Assembly (NCBI GenBank): GCA_947627215.1
Contig: CANQVD010000026.1
Location: forward strand, 1-53,822
Length of the DNA stretch: 53,822 nucleotides
Direction of reading: 5' to 3'
Origin: an uncultured Eisenbergiella sp.
GTDB taxonomy: Bacteria; Bacillota; Clostridia; Lachnospirales; Lachnospiraceae
Positions 41,936-51,368 of this stretch are shown here, piece after piece (positions within the stretch are counted from its first letter, which is position 1; each line of letters starts with the position of its first letter). Position numbers and translations under genes: made by a program. Below the pieces are notes generated by a model that did not search any database, was not told where the DNA came from, and saw nothing but the letters and a program-made list of their open reading frames with translations.

Positions 41936-42745
41936 TTATTTTACGGGTACCGCTCCCGCCTGCGAGATAAATGGGGCCGCCTCGTCCGATGTCGCAAAGT
42001 CAAAGAATTTCTGCGCCGCATCGGAAAGCTCCACGCCGTCCTTGGTTACCAGCACGAACGGACGCTGAATGACGTAACTGCCATCTTTCACAGTCTCCTC
42101 ACTGGGCGAAACGCCGCCTACAGAAAGAGCCTTTATCTGAGCGTTGAGGGCGGCGAGAGAAGCATAACCGATCGCGTCCGGGTTCTGAGAAACGGTGGTG
42201 ATCACGTCGCCGGTCGATGTAAGCTCCTGACGGTACTTGCAAGCGTCCTCCGTACCCGTAATGGATTCAAAACCATCTCTTGTTCCGCTGCCCGCTTCAC
42301 GTCCGATCACAACGATCTCGGCGTCAGTTCCGCCGACCTCGGACCAATCTGTGATCTCCCCCTTATAGATTTTGGCGATCGTCTCGATATCGAGGTCATT
42401 TACTGCGTTTTTCGGATTCACAATGACGGCGATCCCGTCGTTGGCAAGGACAGTTTCCGAAAGACCGTCCGCCTTTTCTTCTTCTTTCAGGCTGCGGCTG
42501 GAAAGGCCGATGTCACAGCGCCCTTCCCTGACGGCCTGGATCCCGGAGCCGGAACCGGTGGGATTATAAGTGAAAGTCATGCCGCTGTACTTTTCCTGAA
42601 ATGCCTCTCCCAGAACGCCGATCACTTCCTCCATCGATGTGGAGCCGTCAGTGGAAACCGTTCCGCCCTTTTGCTGCGCCGAGCAGCCCGCGAGCGCGGA
42701 TACCGCCAGAACCGCGGCTGTCATGAGCCCCAAAAATTTTCTCAT
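41936..42745 (-). CDS. pstS: phosphate-binding lipoprotein
   Basis: A 269-residue extracellular lipoprotein. The signal peptide ends ALAGC, lipidated at Cys21. The phosphate-binding motifs are GSTSMEEVIG, NPTGSGSGIQAVREGRCDIGLSSR and GREAGSGTRDGFE, typical of PstS. The ATG at 42745 is preferred to one two codons upstream because AGGAG is then 8 bases away instead of 2-3. It is the first gene of the phosphate regulon, behind the Pho-box promoter. Confidence 0.95.
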   Translation of the reverse strand: MRKFLGLMTAAVLAVSALAGCSAQQKGGTVSTDGSTSMEEVIGVLGEAFQEKYSGMTFTYNPTGSGSGIQAVREGRCDIGLSSRSLKEEEKADGLSETVLANDGIAVIVNPKNAVNDLDIETIAKIYKGEITDWSEVGGTDAEIVVIGREAGSGTRDGFESITGTEDACKYRQELTSTGDVITTVSQNPDAIGYASLAALNAQIKALSVGGVSPSEETVKDGSYVIQRPFVLVTKDGVELSDAAQKFFDFATSDEAAPFISQAGAVPVK

Positions 42746-42781
42746 TTTCATTTCTCCTTTGATGATTTTTCACCCCGGGGT

Positions 42782-42858
42782 ACAATGCAATGATAGCCCG
42801 GGAATGTCAAATTCTTTATCGGAGAAATGTAAAATCTGGGTAAAATTTTTGAGTAAAA
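42782..42858 (-). promoter_or_regulatory. pstS promoter with putative Pho box
   Basis: Minus strand TTGACA (42805-42810), 17 bases, then a weak -10 CATTGT (42782-42787). Upstream are three direct copies of TTTTAC (42853-42858, 42840-42845, 42829-42834) spaced 13 and 11 bases apart, which resemble the spaced TTnACA-type repeats bound by PhoB/PhoP regulators. A weak -10 with activator repeats fits induction under phosphate starvation. Confidence 0.6.
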
Positions 42859-42862
42859 GAAA

Positions 42863-42900
42863 GTACCCAAACCGATTTTACGATTTGGGTACCCTTTTTT
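42863..42900. terminator. ileS terminator, bidirectional
   Basis: GTACCCAAA (42863-42871) pairs with TTTGGGTAC (42884-42892); CG and AT pairs extend the stem. On the minus strand it is followed by TTTCTTTTA, ending the ileS transcript; on the plus strand by CCTTTTTT. Between it and the ileS stop (42901-43053) I see no gene. Confidence 0.75.
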
Positions 42901-43053
42901 AAAAAGCTGTATCGGTCTCCGCCGTATCCTCTCACTCCTCACGGCGGCTCTCAAATTTGCGCTGCAGATCCCGCCGGCGGCCGACATCAGGCCCGAAATC
43001 TGTATTCGCAGGGATTGAAGCATATCGGATGCAGGTTTCCTTAAGGGCAGCGT

Positions 43054-46000
43054 TTATCTCGTCTTTTCCACCCCGATGGTCACGGTCTCGCCGTTGACGT
43101 TCCACTCCTTCTGCACCGCCAGCGCCTCATCGGTGACGATCTCATCGGCCAGCACCTTGCCCGCGATCACGTCCCGGTTGGCCGCCGCGACGGCCGCGAT
43201 CTTCTCATTGCCGCAGACGGCGACCCGGATGCGGTCCATGACCTCGAAGCCCGCGTCCTTGCGCATGGTCTGGATCTTGCTGATGACCTCGTAGACGAAG
43301 CCCTCCTCCACCAGCGCATCCGTCAGGTTGGTGTCCAGCACCACGGTCATGACATTGTCCGCCTCGGAAACATAGCCGGGCTTCTGGCTCATCTCGATGA
43401 GCAGATCGTCCCTGGCGAGCTCCACCGCCGTGCCGTTCACCTCGAAGCGAAGCGCGCCCTCCGCCTCCAGGGCGTCCATAGCCGCGTTGCCGTCCAGCGT
43501 CTCCAGATATTTCCGGATGCCGCCCAGTTGTTTGCCGTATTTGGGCCCCACGGTGCGCAACTGGGGCTTGAAGGTATAGGTGGTGAACGCCCGCACGTCG
43601 TCGGTGAAGATCACCTTCTTCACGTTCAGCTCGTCCTCGATGATCTCCGTATAGAAATCGGACAGCGCCTTTTCGGCCTTCACGAACATGGTGCCGATGG
43701 GCTGACGGTTCTTGATGTTGGCGGTGTTGCGGCAGGCGCGGCCCATGACCACCACCTTGAGCACCTCGGCCATATCGGCCTCCAGCTTCTCGTCGATCCA
43801 GTCCGGGTTCACCGTCGGAAAATCGCACAGATGCACGCTCTCTGGCGCGTCCGCGTCCGTGCTGCGCACCAGGTTTTGATACATTTCCTCCGTCATGAAG
43901 GGTACCATGGGCGCGGCGGCCTTGGCCGCGGTCAGCAGCGCGGTATACAGCGTCATATAGGCGTTGATCTTGTCCTGCTCCATGCCCTTCGCCCAGAAAC
44001 GCTCCCGGCTCCTTCTCACGTACCAGTTGCTCAGATCGTCCACGAAATCCTCCAGGGCCCTGGCAGCCTCCGGAATGCGGTACGCGTCCAGACTGCCGTC
44101 CACGGTCTTCACCATGGTGTTCATCCGGGACAGGAGCCATTTATCCATGACGGACAGCTTTTCATATTCCAGCTCGTGCTCGCTGGCATTGAAATTGTCG
44201 ATGTTCGCATAGAGCACGAAAAACGCATAGGAGTTCCAGAGGGTGCTCATGAACTTGCGCTGTCCCTCCAGTACGGCCTTGCCGCTGTAGCGCTTGGGGA
44301 TCCAGGGGGCGGATACCGTAAAGAAATACCAGCGGTTGGCATCCGCGCCGTACTTCTCCAGCGCCTCGAAGGGATCCACGGCGTTGCCCTTGGATTTGCT
44401 CATCTTCTGGCCGTTTTCATCCTGCACATGGCCCATGACGATGACGTTCTCATAAGGAGAGCAGTTGAACAGCAGCGTGGACTCTGCCATCAGGGAATGG
44501 AACCAGCCCCGGGTCTGATCCACGGCCTCGGAAATGAACTGCGCCGGGAACTGCTGCTCGAACAGCTCTTTGTTTTCAAACGGATAATGGTGCTGCGCAA
44601 AAGGCATGGCGCCGGAATCGAACCAGCAGTCGATGACCTCCGGCACCCGGTGCATCTGTCCGCCGCACTTCGGGCAGACCAGCGTCACCTCGTCGATATA
44701 GGGACGGTGCAGCTCCACCCCGGCGCTCTTCGGATCGCGGCTCATCTCGGCCAGCTCCTGCCTGCTGCCCACGCAGTGCTGATAGCCGCAGCCGCACTCC
44801 CAGATGTTCAGAGGGGTGCCCCAGTAGCGGTTCCGGGAGATGGCCCAGTCCTGAATGTTCTCCAGCCAGTTGCCGAACCGGCCCTTGCCGATGGAATCCG
44901 GAATCCAGTTGACCGTATTGTTGTTGCGAACCAGATCGTCCCGCACCGCGGTCTCCCGGATATACCAGGAATCTCTCGCGTAATAGATCAGAGGGGTATC
45001 GCAGCGCCAGCAGTGGGGATAGCTGTGCTCGAATTTGGGCGCGGAAAACAGAAGGCCCGCCTTCTCCAGCGCTTCCAGCACCATGGGATCGGCCTTTTTC
45101 ACGAACACACCGGCCCAGGGCGTCTCTTCCGTCATCTCGCCTTTGCCGTTGACCAACTGTACGAAGGGCAGGTCGTAGATCCGGCCCACATTGGCATCGT
45201 CCTCACCGAAGGCGGGTGCGATATGCACCACGCCGGTGCCGTCGGTCAGCGTGACATAGGAATCGCAGGTCACATAAAATGCCTTCTTCTGCTGCTTTTT
45301 GCAGATCTCCACTGCGCAGTCGAACAGCGGCTCGTATTCCTTATATTCCAGCTCTTTTCCGGTACAGCGCTCCAGAATCTCATAAGCCGGGACATCGGGC
45401 GTTTCCTTATTTAAATTGCCCAGCACCGTATCCAGCAGGGCCTCGGCCATATAATAGGTATAGCCGTCGGCGGCCTTCACTTTGCAGTAGCTCTCCGCGG
45501 GGTTGACGCACAGCGCCACGTTGGAGGGCAGCGTCCAGGGCGTGGTGGTCCAGGCCAGGATATAGGCGTCCTCCCCCTTCACCTTAAAACGGGCGATGGC
45601 GGAACGCTCCTTCACATCCTTATAGCCCTGTGCCACCTCCTGCGCGGACAGCGGGGTGCCGCAGCGCGGACAGTAGGGCACGATCTTGAAGCCCTTGTAC
45701 AAGAGGCCCTTGTCCCAGATCTGGCGCAGCGCCCACCACTCGGATTCGATATAATCGTCGTGGTAGGTGACGTACGGATCGTCCATATCCGCCCAGAAGC
45801 CCACAGTGCCGGAGAAATCCTCCCACATGCCCTTGTACTTCCAGACGCTCTCCTTACACTTGTCGATAAAAGGCTCCAGGCCGTACTGCTCGATCTGATC
45901 CTTGCCGTCCAGACCCAACTGCCGTTCCACCTCCAGCTCCACCGGCAGGCCATGGGTATCCCAGCCTGCCTTGCGGGGCACGAAATAGCCCTTCATGGTG

Positions 46001-46215
46001 CGGTAGCGCGGGATCATATCCTTGATGACCCTGGTCTCCAGATGCCCGATGTGGGGCTTGCCGTTGGCCGTAGGCGGCCCATCGTAAAAGGTATAGGTAG
46101 GACAGCCCTCCCGGATCTTCATGCTCTTCCGGAAAATGTCATTCTCGCGCCAGAACTTTTCAATCTTCTTCTCGCGCTCCACAAAATTCAGGTTCGTATC
46201 GACCTTATTGTACAT
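43054..46215 (-). CDS. ileS: isoleucyl-tRNA synthetase, long type-2-like form
   Basis: A 1053-residue class I synthetase charging tRNAIle. The HIGH motif is in NGKPHIGHLETR (about residue 55) and the KMSKS motif in GQKMSKSKGNAV. The CP editing domain begins near GLLYKGFKIVPYCPRCG and keeps WTTTPWTLPSN. After the anticodon-binding domain comes an extra C-terminal region of about 150 residues instead of the C-terminal zinc finger of the 930-residue type 1 enzyme. This is the type 2 layout, which includes mupirocin-tolerant enzymes. The start ATG 46215 follows AAGGAG. It is controlled by an Ile-type T-box leader. Confidence 0.95.
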   Translation of the reverse strand: MYNKVDTNLNFVEREKKIEKFWRENDIFRKSMKIREGCPTYTFYDGPPTANGKPHIGHLETRVIKDMIPRYRTMKGYFVPRKAGWDTHGLPVELEVERQLGLDGKDQIEQYGLEPFIDKCKESVWKYKGMWEDFSGTVGFWADMDDPYVTYHDDYIESEWWALRQIWDKGLLYKGFKIVPYCPRCGTPLSAQEVAQGYKDVKERSAIARFKVKGEDAYILAWTTTPWTLPSNVALCVNPAESYCKVKAADGYTYYMAEALLDTVLGNLNKETPDVPAYEILERCTGKELEYKEYEPLFDCAVEICKKQQKKAFYVTCDSYVTLTDGTGVVHIAPAFGEDDANVGRIYDLPFVQLVNGKGEMTEETPWAGVFVKKADPMVLEALEKAGLLFSAPKFEHSYPHCWRCDTPLIYYARDSWYIRETAVRDDLVRNNNTVNWIPDSIGKGRFGNWLENIQDWAISRNRYWGTPLNIWECGCGYQHCVGSRQELAEMSRDPKSAGVELHRPYIDEVTLVCPKCGGQMHRVPEVIDCWFDSGAMPFAQHHYPFENKELFEQQFPAQFISEAVDQTRGWFHSLMAESTLLFNCSPYENVIVMGHVQDENGQKMSKSKGNAVDPFEALEKYGADANRWYFFTVSAPWIPKRYSGKAVLEGQRKFMSTLWNSYAFFVLYANIDNFNASEHELEYEKLSVMDKWLLSRMNTMVKTVDGSLDAYRIPEAARALEDFVDDLSNWYVRRSRERFWAKGMEQDKINAYMTLYTALLTAAKAAAPMVPFMTEEMYQNLVRSTDADAPESVHLCDFPTVNPDWIDEKLEADMAEVLKVVVMGRACRNTANIKNRQPIGTMFVKAEKALSDFYTEIIEDELNVKKVIFTDDVRAFTTYTFKPQLRTVGPKYGKQLGGIRKYLETLDGNAAMDALEAEGALRFEVNGTAVELARDDLLIEMSQKPGYVSEADNVMTVVLDTNLTDALVEEGFVYEVISKIQTMRKDAGFEVMDRIRVAVCGNEKIAAVAAANRDVIAGKVLADEIVTDEALAVQKEWNVNGETVTIGVEKTR

Positions 46216-46598
46216 GCGCTTCTCCTTTCTTCCTGCTGTCCGCGCATCCTGCGCGGAAACTACAAAACCCCGTCCTTGTAAAAGGACGGGGCACCGCTTC
46301 AGACGTGACTCATCGACCACCTTTACAGCATACGCCCGCACGGCCCGAAAGCACCGCGGGAAATATGGTTTCCGATAACGCCGGAACTGCGGCAGAACCT
46401 ACTGGAGCCTGCGCACCGTATGCGGCGGTCATTCAACCACCGGTAGGCCGGGCACGGGATCGTTCGGCGCTGCGACTCGGAAGGGATCTTGGGCTGTCCG
46501 TACTCGCGCCGGTTCGCACCTGCTCCGGCTCTCTGAGGCTTTCAGACACAGCTTACTGGCTTCGTCACAGTCTTTTCAACCGATATCGTTCAGTGTTT
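46216..46598 (-). promoter_or_regulatory. T-box leader of ileS, divergent antiterminator
   Basis: A 380-base leader between promoter and gene. Stem I carries AGAGAG followed by GCCGG; an ATC at 46485-46487, in the context AAGATCCC, is the best Ile specifier. The antiterminator has AAAGGTGGTCGATG (TGGT at 46316-46319), whose TGGT can pair with ACCA of tRNAIle, but the usual ACCGCGG after it is replaced by CGATGAG. A terminator hairpin follows. Architecture, specifier and gene agree on an Ile T-box; the altered T-box is noted as a finding. Confidence 0.75.
46268..46291 (-). terminator. ileS leader attenuator hairpin
   Basis: Minus strand CCCCGTCCTT / AAGGACGGGG: a perfect 10-bp stem with a four-base loop, then TTTTG, a short U-tract. 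Confidence 0.75.
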
Positions 46599-46601
46599 CT
46601 C

Positions 46602-46631
46602 AGTATACAACCGGGCTTTGACGCATGTCAA
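46602..46631 (-). promoter_or_regulatory. ileS promoter
   Basis: Minus strand TTGACA (46626-46631), 18 bases, TATACT (46602-46607). Confidence 0.8.
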
Positions 46632-46819
46632 GAGGTTTTCCGGGAGAAATGGAAGGATTCCATTTGGCATAGCCCCGTCTTCTATTTCGCGATTTTGCAT
46701 GCATGGCCTCAGCGCCGTTCCCTGTAAGCCTGTCCTGCAGAGATTTCACCCGCCGCTGCCCACAGCAATTCTCAGCGCTTTCCTCTGATTCTCTGTTTCA
46801 ATAACGTGAAATATGTGCC
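46632..46819. other. gap between ileS promoter and jetD
   Basis: 188 bases with no reading frame that looks coding and no clear terminator for jetD. A GC-rich ileS side changes here to the more AT-rich jet operon. Confidence 0.5.
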
Positions 46820-48064
46820 TCAGCAAACAAAATAGTCTTCCATATTCTCATTCTCTGTTCCGTAAAAGCTCACAATTTCCTGTTCCAGCTTTACGTTCTG
46901 TTCCAACATATATTTGACCGATTCCCGGTATGTTTCCTGCTGCTCCAGTGACCTTAATCTGGTTTGATCCATCTGCGTCAATGGGCGCAAACAAGATTGG
47001 AAATACGGATTTTCCAATTCTTTTCTCGACATCCGATACAATCGGAACGGAATCCCCGTCATCCGACACAAATGCTCATGGATATAAAAACCGCCGGCAT
47101 CCATATCCCCAAAGTGCCAAAAAACGAGCTTGGGATTGTCTTTGTAGACTTTTTTAAGGAAATCCCTTTGAGAACGTACGCAATATCCGCCGAGATAAAA
47201 CAGCACAGCAGCAGAGATTTTCAGGCGCAGCCAGGAAGTCCGGTTTTCAACCGTCATAAAATGAGGTGTATGGATATGAATCCATTCCAACTGATTCAAT
47301 TCGTCCGCAGAAAATTCCACGCCATCTGAAAATGCTCCCAGTTCCAATTCTTTTCCTGCTATCCGAACGGTCATATTGCCCTTCAGACAAATCTTCTGTC
47401 TTTCCCGCACAATATGATATTCCTCCAAAATCTCGTCTTCCAGTTCGTCTTCCTGACAGGGCCGTTCCAAATATTCCCGCAGGATCCTGCACACCGGGTG
47501 CAGTGTATTTTCTTCCAGGTATTTCGAATCCCCATAGATCAGCATGGATGCCTCCCGCAGAAACAGCTCTTTTTCATTCTTCTCAATAAAAACAAGCGCC
47601 TTAAGCACATCTCGCAAAAGCAAATAGTTCTGCGGGATCTGATTCTTTTCCAGCCTCTGCTTCCATTTTCCACACGCGTAATTGGCGGCGGGGGAGCCGT
47701 TTTCGTATGCGGCAATCAGTTCCTCAAGATGCCTTTTCATGGCATATCTTGGCTCATACTGATAAGTTTCCTCCAAATACTGCTCAATTTCCTCAATCTT
47801 CTCATCGACCAGATAGATTATACGGATTTCATTGCTGAACCCTTCCTGCTCAAAGGTCAGAAAACCTCTCTCCCTGCATCGATAAACCGTCTGATTTACT
47901 GCCTCGATTTTTTCCAGATCGCCGTCATTTTGTTTGTATTCTTTATACAGCTTGTCCGGCGTTATACTGGTACGCCTGGCAATCACATTGGTTCCGCTAT
48001 CCTTTTTACTTTTCCGATATTTTTCCGCCAATGCTGCGAGCAGTTTTTTTTCATAATTATCCAT
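46820..48064 (-). CDS. jetD: Wadjet nuclease subunit JetD (DUF2220, TOPRIM)
   Basis: A 414-residue protein. The C-terminal TOPRIM fold has the metal residues Glu at about 273 in TVENRTSW and the DxD pair at about 320-322 in FWHFGDMDAGG. The N-terminal half is the helical arm that docks on the JetABC motor. JetD makes the double-strand cut once the SMC-like motor has extruded a small circular DNA. The start at 48064 follows GAGGAG and overlaps the jetC stop by eight bases; an earlier start is unlikely. All key residues are intact, so the nuclease should be active. Confidence 0.9.
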   Translation of the reverse strand: MDNYEKKLLAALAEKYRKSKKDSGTNVIARRTSITPDKLYKEYKQNDGDLEKIEAVNQTVYRCRERGFLTFEQEGFSNEIRIIYLVDEKIEEIEQYLEETYQYEPRYAMKRHLEELIAAYENGSPAANYACGKWKQRLEKNQIPQNYLLLRDVLKALVFIEKNEKELFLREASMLIYGDSKYLEENTLHPVCRILREYLERPCQEDELEDEILEEYHIVRERQKICLKGNMTVRIAGKELELGAFSDGVEFSADELNQLEWIHIHTPHFMTVENRTSWLRLKISAAVLFYLGGYCVRSQRDFLKKVYKDNPKLVFWHFGDMDAGGFYIHEHLCRMTGIPFRLYRMSRKELENPYFQSCLRPLTQMDQTRLRSLEQQETYRESVKYMLEQNVKLEQEIVSFYGTENENMEDYFVC

Positions 48065-51000
48065 ATGCTTTCTCCTCATGGAACTGCACGATACCGAGTT
48101 CCATTCTGTCCGCCGCCACACGAAGCGCCGGAAGAATCACCTCGCACGCATTTCCGATGGAATCCGTCTTGTCCGGTGAACAGAAAATCACCTGAAGCCG
48201 CTGCGAACGCAAAAAATTCAGCATCAGTTTGACATTTCCCGGATCCATCTTTGCAAACGGCTCGTCAATAAAGACAAGACGGGTCGAATTGATCCGCTGA
48301 TTGTAGATCAGAAGGAGAGCCGAAGCCAAAATCAAAAGGTAGGGGATCTGTACCTCCGCACCGGAATTAAAACCGGTCTGACGGGACAGCTTCGCCCGAT
48401 TCAGGACCTGATTTGTGATCAAGATCTCATAGGTCATGTAGTTGCGATAATCCGCAAACCGGGATATGGCCTCCTCACTGTTTTTTTCGATGATTCGATT
48501 CACAATTCGTTTCATGTCCTGCTCAAGCTGTTCCCCTTCTTCGTCGGATACTGTCGTCAGCATGCCAAAGGTCATCTGCCCTTCCGTTCTGCTCCCAAGC
48601 TGCTCTCTTTCGTCCAGGAATCGGGCATAGTCGATAATCCTGGCATATTCCGAACCATCCCGAACATAGTGAACATCAAATTCATATTTCGCTGCGAAAT
48701 TTAAATTCGCCAGTTCTCTGTTAATCTGTTTCAGATCATCTCTGGCCCTTTCACAGGATTTCAGAATTGTCAGCACAAATTCATTTTTAAAGATATCTTC
48801 ATAGCGGCGGGTCTGCTCCTCGAGCTTTTGTCGAATTTCCTGCAGGTTATCCATCCAGATCCGATCCCGTCTGGCCGCATACTGACTGCGCCCTTCCGTC
48901 CCCCTGGGCAGCATATTGCCGGAATGCTTTGCATTATAGTCGGCCTGAAGCTGCATTAAACTGCTTTTATGCTGTTCAATACTCCTCCCGATACGTCCTC
49001 TGGTCTCTTCAGCCAACAGGCCGCCCGGCCCCTTTTTCCCATTTTCCAAATATTTTTCATAGGCTTCCACGGTTCTCTGCACAACCGCATAATGTTCGAT
49101 CTGATATTCCTCGTAGCGTTTTTCCTGCTCCCCCAATTTTTCCGTTTTATCTTTTATTCTATCTTCACAGCGCACAATGATTGTCTTCTGTTCGCTGTCT
49201 GTCCTGTAATTTTCCGTATATTCTCCGTTGATTGCCGCCTGTTCCTCCTCAAGGCGTCCTACCGTCTCATTCAGTTCAATATATTCCTGATTGTTTATCT
49301 GAGCCTTTCGCAGACGTTCCAACTGCGCCCTGCATTCTCTGACAGCTCCGGACACACTCTGATATTTTAAGGGAGCATCATAATCATATTCCCGGAAAAA
49401 TTCTTTATTTTGTGCCAGAATGCTCTTTTGTCCTATCAGATCGCTCTTAGCGGCCAATTTCTCTTTTCTCTCCCCCTGAAGCCGGGAAATTTCCCTCTGC
49501 GCCCGAATCCGGTTCAGCTCAAAAGCCTTCTGTCCCAGATAGTACGAATGAATCCTTTCAAACCGCAGAAAATAGCCGTCCATGGCAACGGACACACGCC
49601 CTTCTTTGGAAATCGCATTTTCATACATTCGCACTTTTTCCAGCGATACGGCGTGCATCCTGCCAAGCTGAAATTCAAAATAACGCTTCGCCGTCGGATT
49701 CTTGATCTGCAGCATGGATACCACAGAGTCCTCTTCCACCTTTACATTCCGCCGCATCAGGAGCTTCGTATTAAACAAATGGGCATAACGGTATTCCGAT
49801 TGATTGAGTACATCGTCCGCAATATCATAATATTCCGGATCCACCAGAATCGTATAACGGCGAGGTCCTAAAAACGCTTCAATTGCGTTCCTCCAATCCT
49901 CATCCTCCAGACCGATCACATATTCACAGGCAAACTTCGCCCGGGCAGATATTTTTCTTCTCTCCAGTTCCCGGTTGATCTGCTCCTTTAACCCCACGTA
50001 CTCCGGAATTTGTCTATACGTATTTTGATGCCTTTTACACTCCTCCAAAATCCGATCCTGCGTATCCAGTCCTTTCTCCAGGTCGTCGATGCTGCGTTCT
50101 GCGTCAGAAATCTGCTTCACAATTTCATCGTAAGCCTGCTCTGTCTTCCGCTTTATTCCGGCAACCGCTGACGCTTTCTGTGCGGCAGTGTATTCGTATC
50201 CGCACAGAGAAGCCAGAATATTCTCGTCCGCAATTCGTTCTGCTTTCCCGAAAAACCAATTCATGATTTCGCTGACAACCGTTTGAAACCGCTCCAGAGC
50301 ACTGCACTTGTCCTGCAAAGCTTCTCTGTCTTTTTCCAGCTTTTCCAACCTTTCCTGTTCCTGGCTGATCAAACGCATACTGTCCAGACTGTTCAGGCTT
50401 ATTTTTGCCTCCATCAGCCTTTTTTGCACATCCCGTTTTCGATTCTCCAGAATCTTCAGGTTTTCTGCGACATCCTCCCGGGTTCTCTGTGCCTGCTCCC
50501 GCTCCGTATTTTGTTTTTCGATCTCCTCCTTCAGGGTCTTCATGCTCCTGTATACAATACGAATATCATCGGCCAGCAGACGATTCCTCTCACTTTCCCA
50601 CGCATCGTATTCTCCCAATACGCTGTCCAGTTCCCTGATTTCCTCCTGAATCATATTAAAATTATCATTCAGTTGCTCAATATTCTCCTTCGCCTCAATC
50701 AGTTTCCCAAAATCCACATTCCGCTCTTCCAAAACACTTTCACGGATAAACTGGTCAATTCTGGCATTCGGATCGTATGACATGATTCCCCGCAGCTTCC
50801 GAAGATACGTCGGTATCTGCCCTAAATTCAGCTTCAGGCCTGTCATCTGCATAAATCGGGGAAGTCCCTGCTCCCGGTTCAAAAGTATCATCCTGTATTT
50901 CTTCTGAAGAGCCGCTGCACTAAAAGGGATATCAACCCCTTCTTCCTTATAAGTGTGCTCCATCTGATCCAGCGAAAAGCGATCCAATACATATCGGTAA

Positions 51001-51368
51001 GTCTGGCAATTGTTCGCCGCATTTGTTTCAATCACCGCTCCCAGTACAAAAGATTTATCCTCCACATCATCAAAATATTCCAGTGCGACATGGCTGTAAA
51101 CATTCGGCATCTGATCTGCCGGACGCATATAAGTGCCTGCCGTAGCGTCCAACAAGCCCCTTGTATAGGAAGATAACGTCCGGCTCCCCTTACTTTCCGA
51201 TGATTTATTAAAAACCGTGTCTCCGTAAGCTGCATACTTGATCGCATCCAACAGGGCTGATTTCCCATTTCCGTTTCTTCCGGCAATCAGCGTAAAAAAG
51301 CCAATCGGCGCCGTCTCATTTAAAAAACCGTACCAATTAATTAATCGGACTTTTTTAAGTGTGATCAT
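48057..51368 (-). CDS. jetC: Wadjet SMC-like ATPase JetC
   Basis: A 1103-residue MukB/SMC-type ATPase. Walker A is GRNGNGKS at residues 30-37. Long coiled coils run from about 210 to 420 and from about 620 to 830 around a hinge region. The C-terminal head has the signature-like GFNSGAEVQIPYLLILASALL and Walker B LVFIDEPFAKMDPGN (Asp/Glu near 1035-1036). With JetA (kleisin) and JetB it forms the DNA-loop-extruding motor that recognises small plasmids by their circle size. Its ATG overlaps the jetB stop (ATGA). Confidence 0.92.
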   Translation of the reverse strand: MITLKKVRLINWYGFLNETAPIGFFTLIAGRNGNGKSALLDAIKYAAYGDTVFNKSSESKGSRTLSSYTRGLLDATAGTYMRPADQMPNVYSHVALEYFDDVEDKSFVLGAVIETNAANNCQTYRYVLDRFSLDQMEHTYKEEGVDIPFSAAALQKKYRMILLNREQGLPRFMQMTGLKLNLGQIPTYLRKLRGIMSYDPNARIDQFIRESVLEERNVDFGKLIEAKENIEQLNDNFNMIQEEIRELDSVLGEYDAWESERNRLLADDIRIVYRSMKTLKEEIEKQNTEREQAQRTREDVAENLKILENRKRDVQKRLMEAKISLNSLDSMRLISQEQERLEKLEKDREALQDKCSALERFQTVVSEIMNWFFGKAERIADENILASLCGYEYTAAQKASAVAGIKRKTEQAYDEIVKQISDAERSIDDLEKGLDTQDRILEECKRHQNTYRQIPEYVGLKEQINRELERRKISARAKFACEYVIGLEDEDWRNAIEAFLGPRRYTILVDPEYYDIADDVLNQSEYRYAHLFNTKLLMRRNVKVEEDSVVSMLQIKNPTAKRYFEFQLGRMHAVSLEKVRMYENAISKEGRVSVAMDGYFLRFERIHSYYLGQKAFELNRIRAQREISRLQGERKEKLAAKSDLIGQKSILAQNKEFFREYDYDAPLKYQSVSGAVRECRAQLERLRKAQINNQEYIELNETVGRLEEEQAAINGEYTENYRTDSEQKTIIVRCEDRIKDKTEKLGEQEKRYEEYQIEHYAVVQRTVEAYEKYLENGKKGPGGLLAEETRGRIGRSIEQHKSSLMQLQADYNAKHSGNMLPRGTEGRSQYAARRDRIWMDNLQEIRQKLEEQTRRYEDIFKNEFVLTILKSCERARDDLKQINRELANLNFAAKYEFDVHYVRDGSEYARIIDYARFLDEREQLGSRTEGQMTFGMLTTVSDEEGEQLEQDMKRIVNRIIEKNSEEAISRFADYRNYMTYEILITNQVLNRAKLSRQTGFNSGAEVQIPYLLILASALLLIYNQRINSTRLVFIDEPFAKMDPGNVKLMLNFLRSQRLQVIFCSPDKTDSIGNACEVILPALRVAADRMELGIVQFHEEKAYG

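Noticed and set aside
42748-43023. Minus-strand frame of 91 codons in the pstS-ileS gap
   Set aside because: It runs through the terminator hairpin and Pho-box region, with no ribosome site and no family resemblance.
43528-45414. Plus-strand open frame of 628 codons opposite ileS
   Set aside because: It is a shadow of the synthetase, without motif or start signal.
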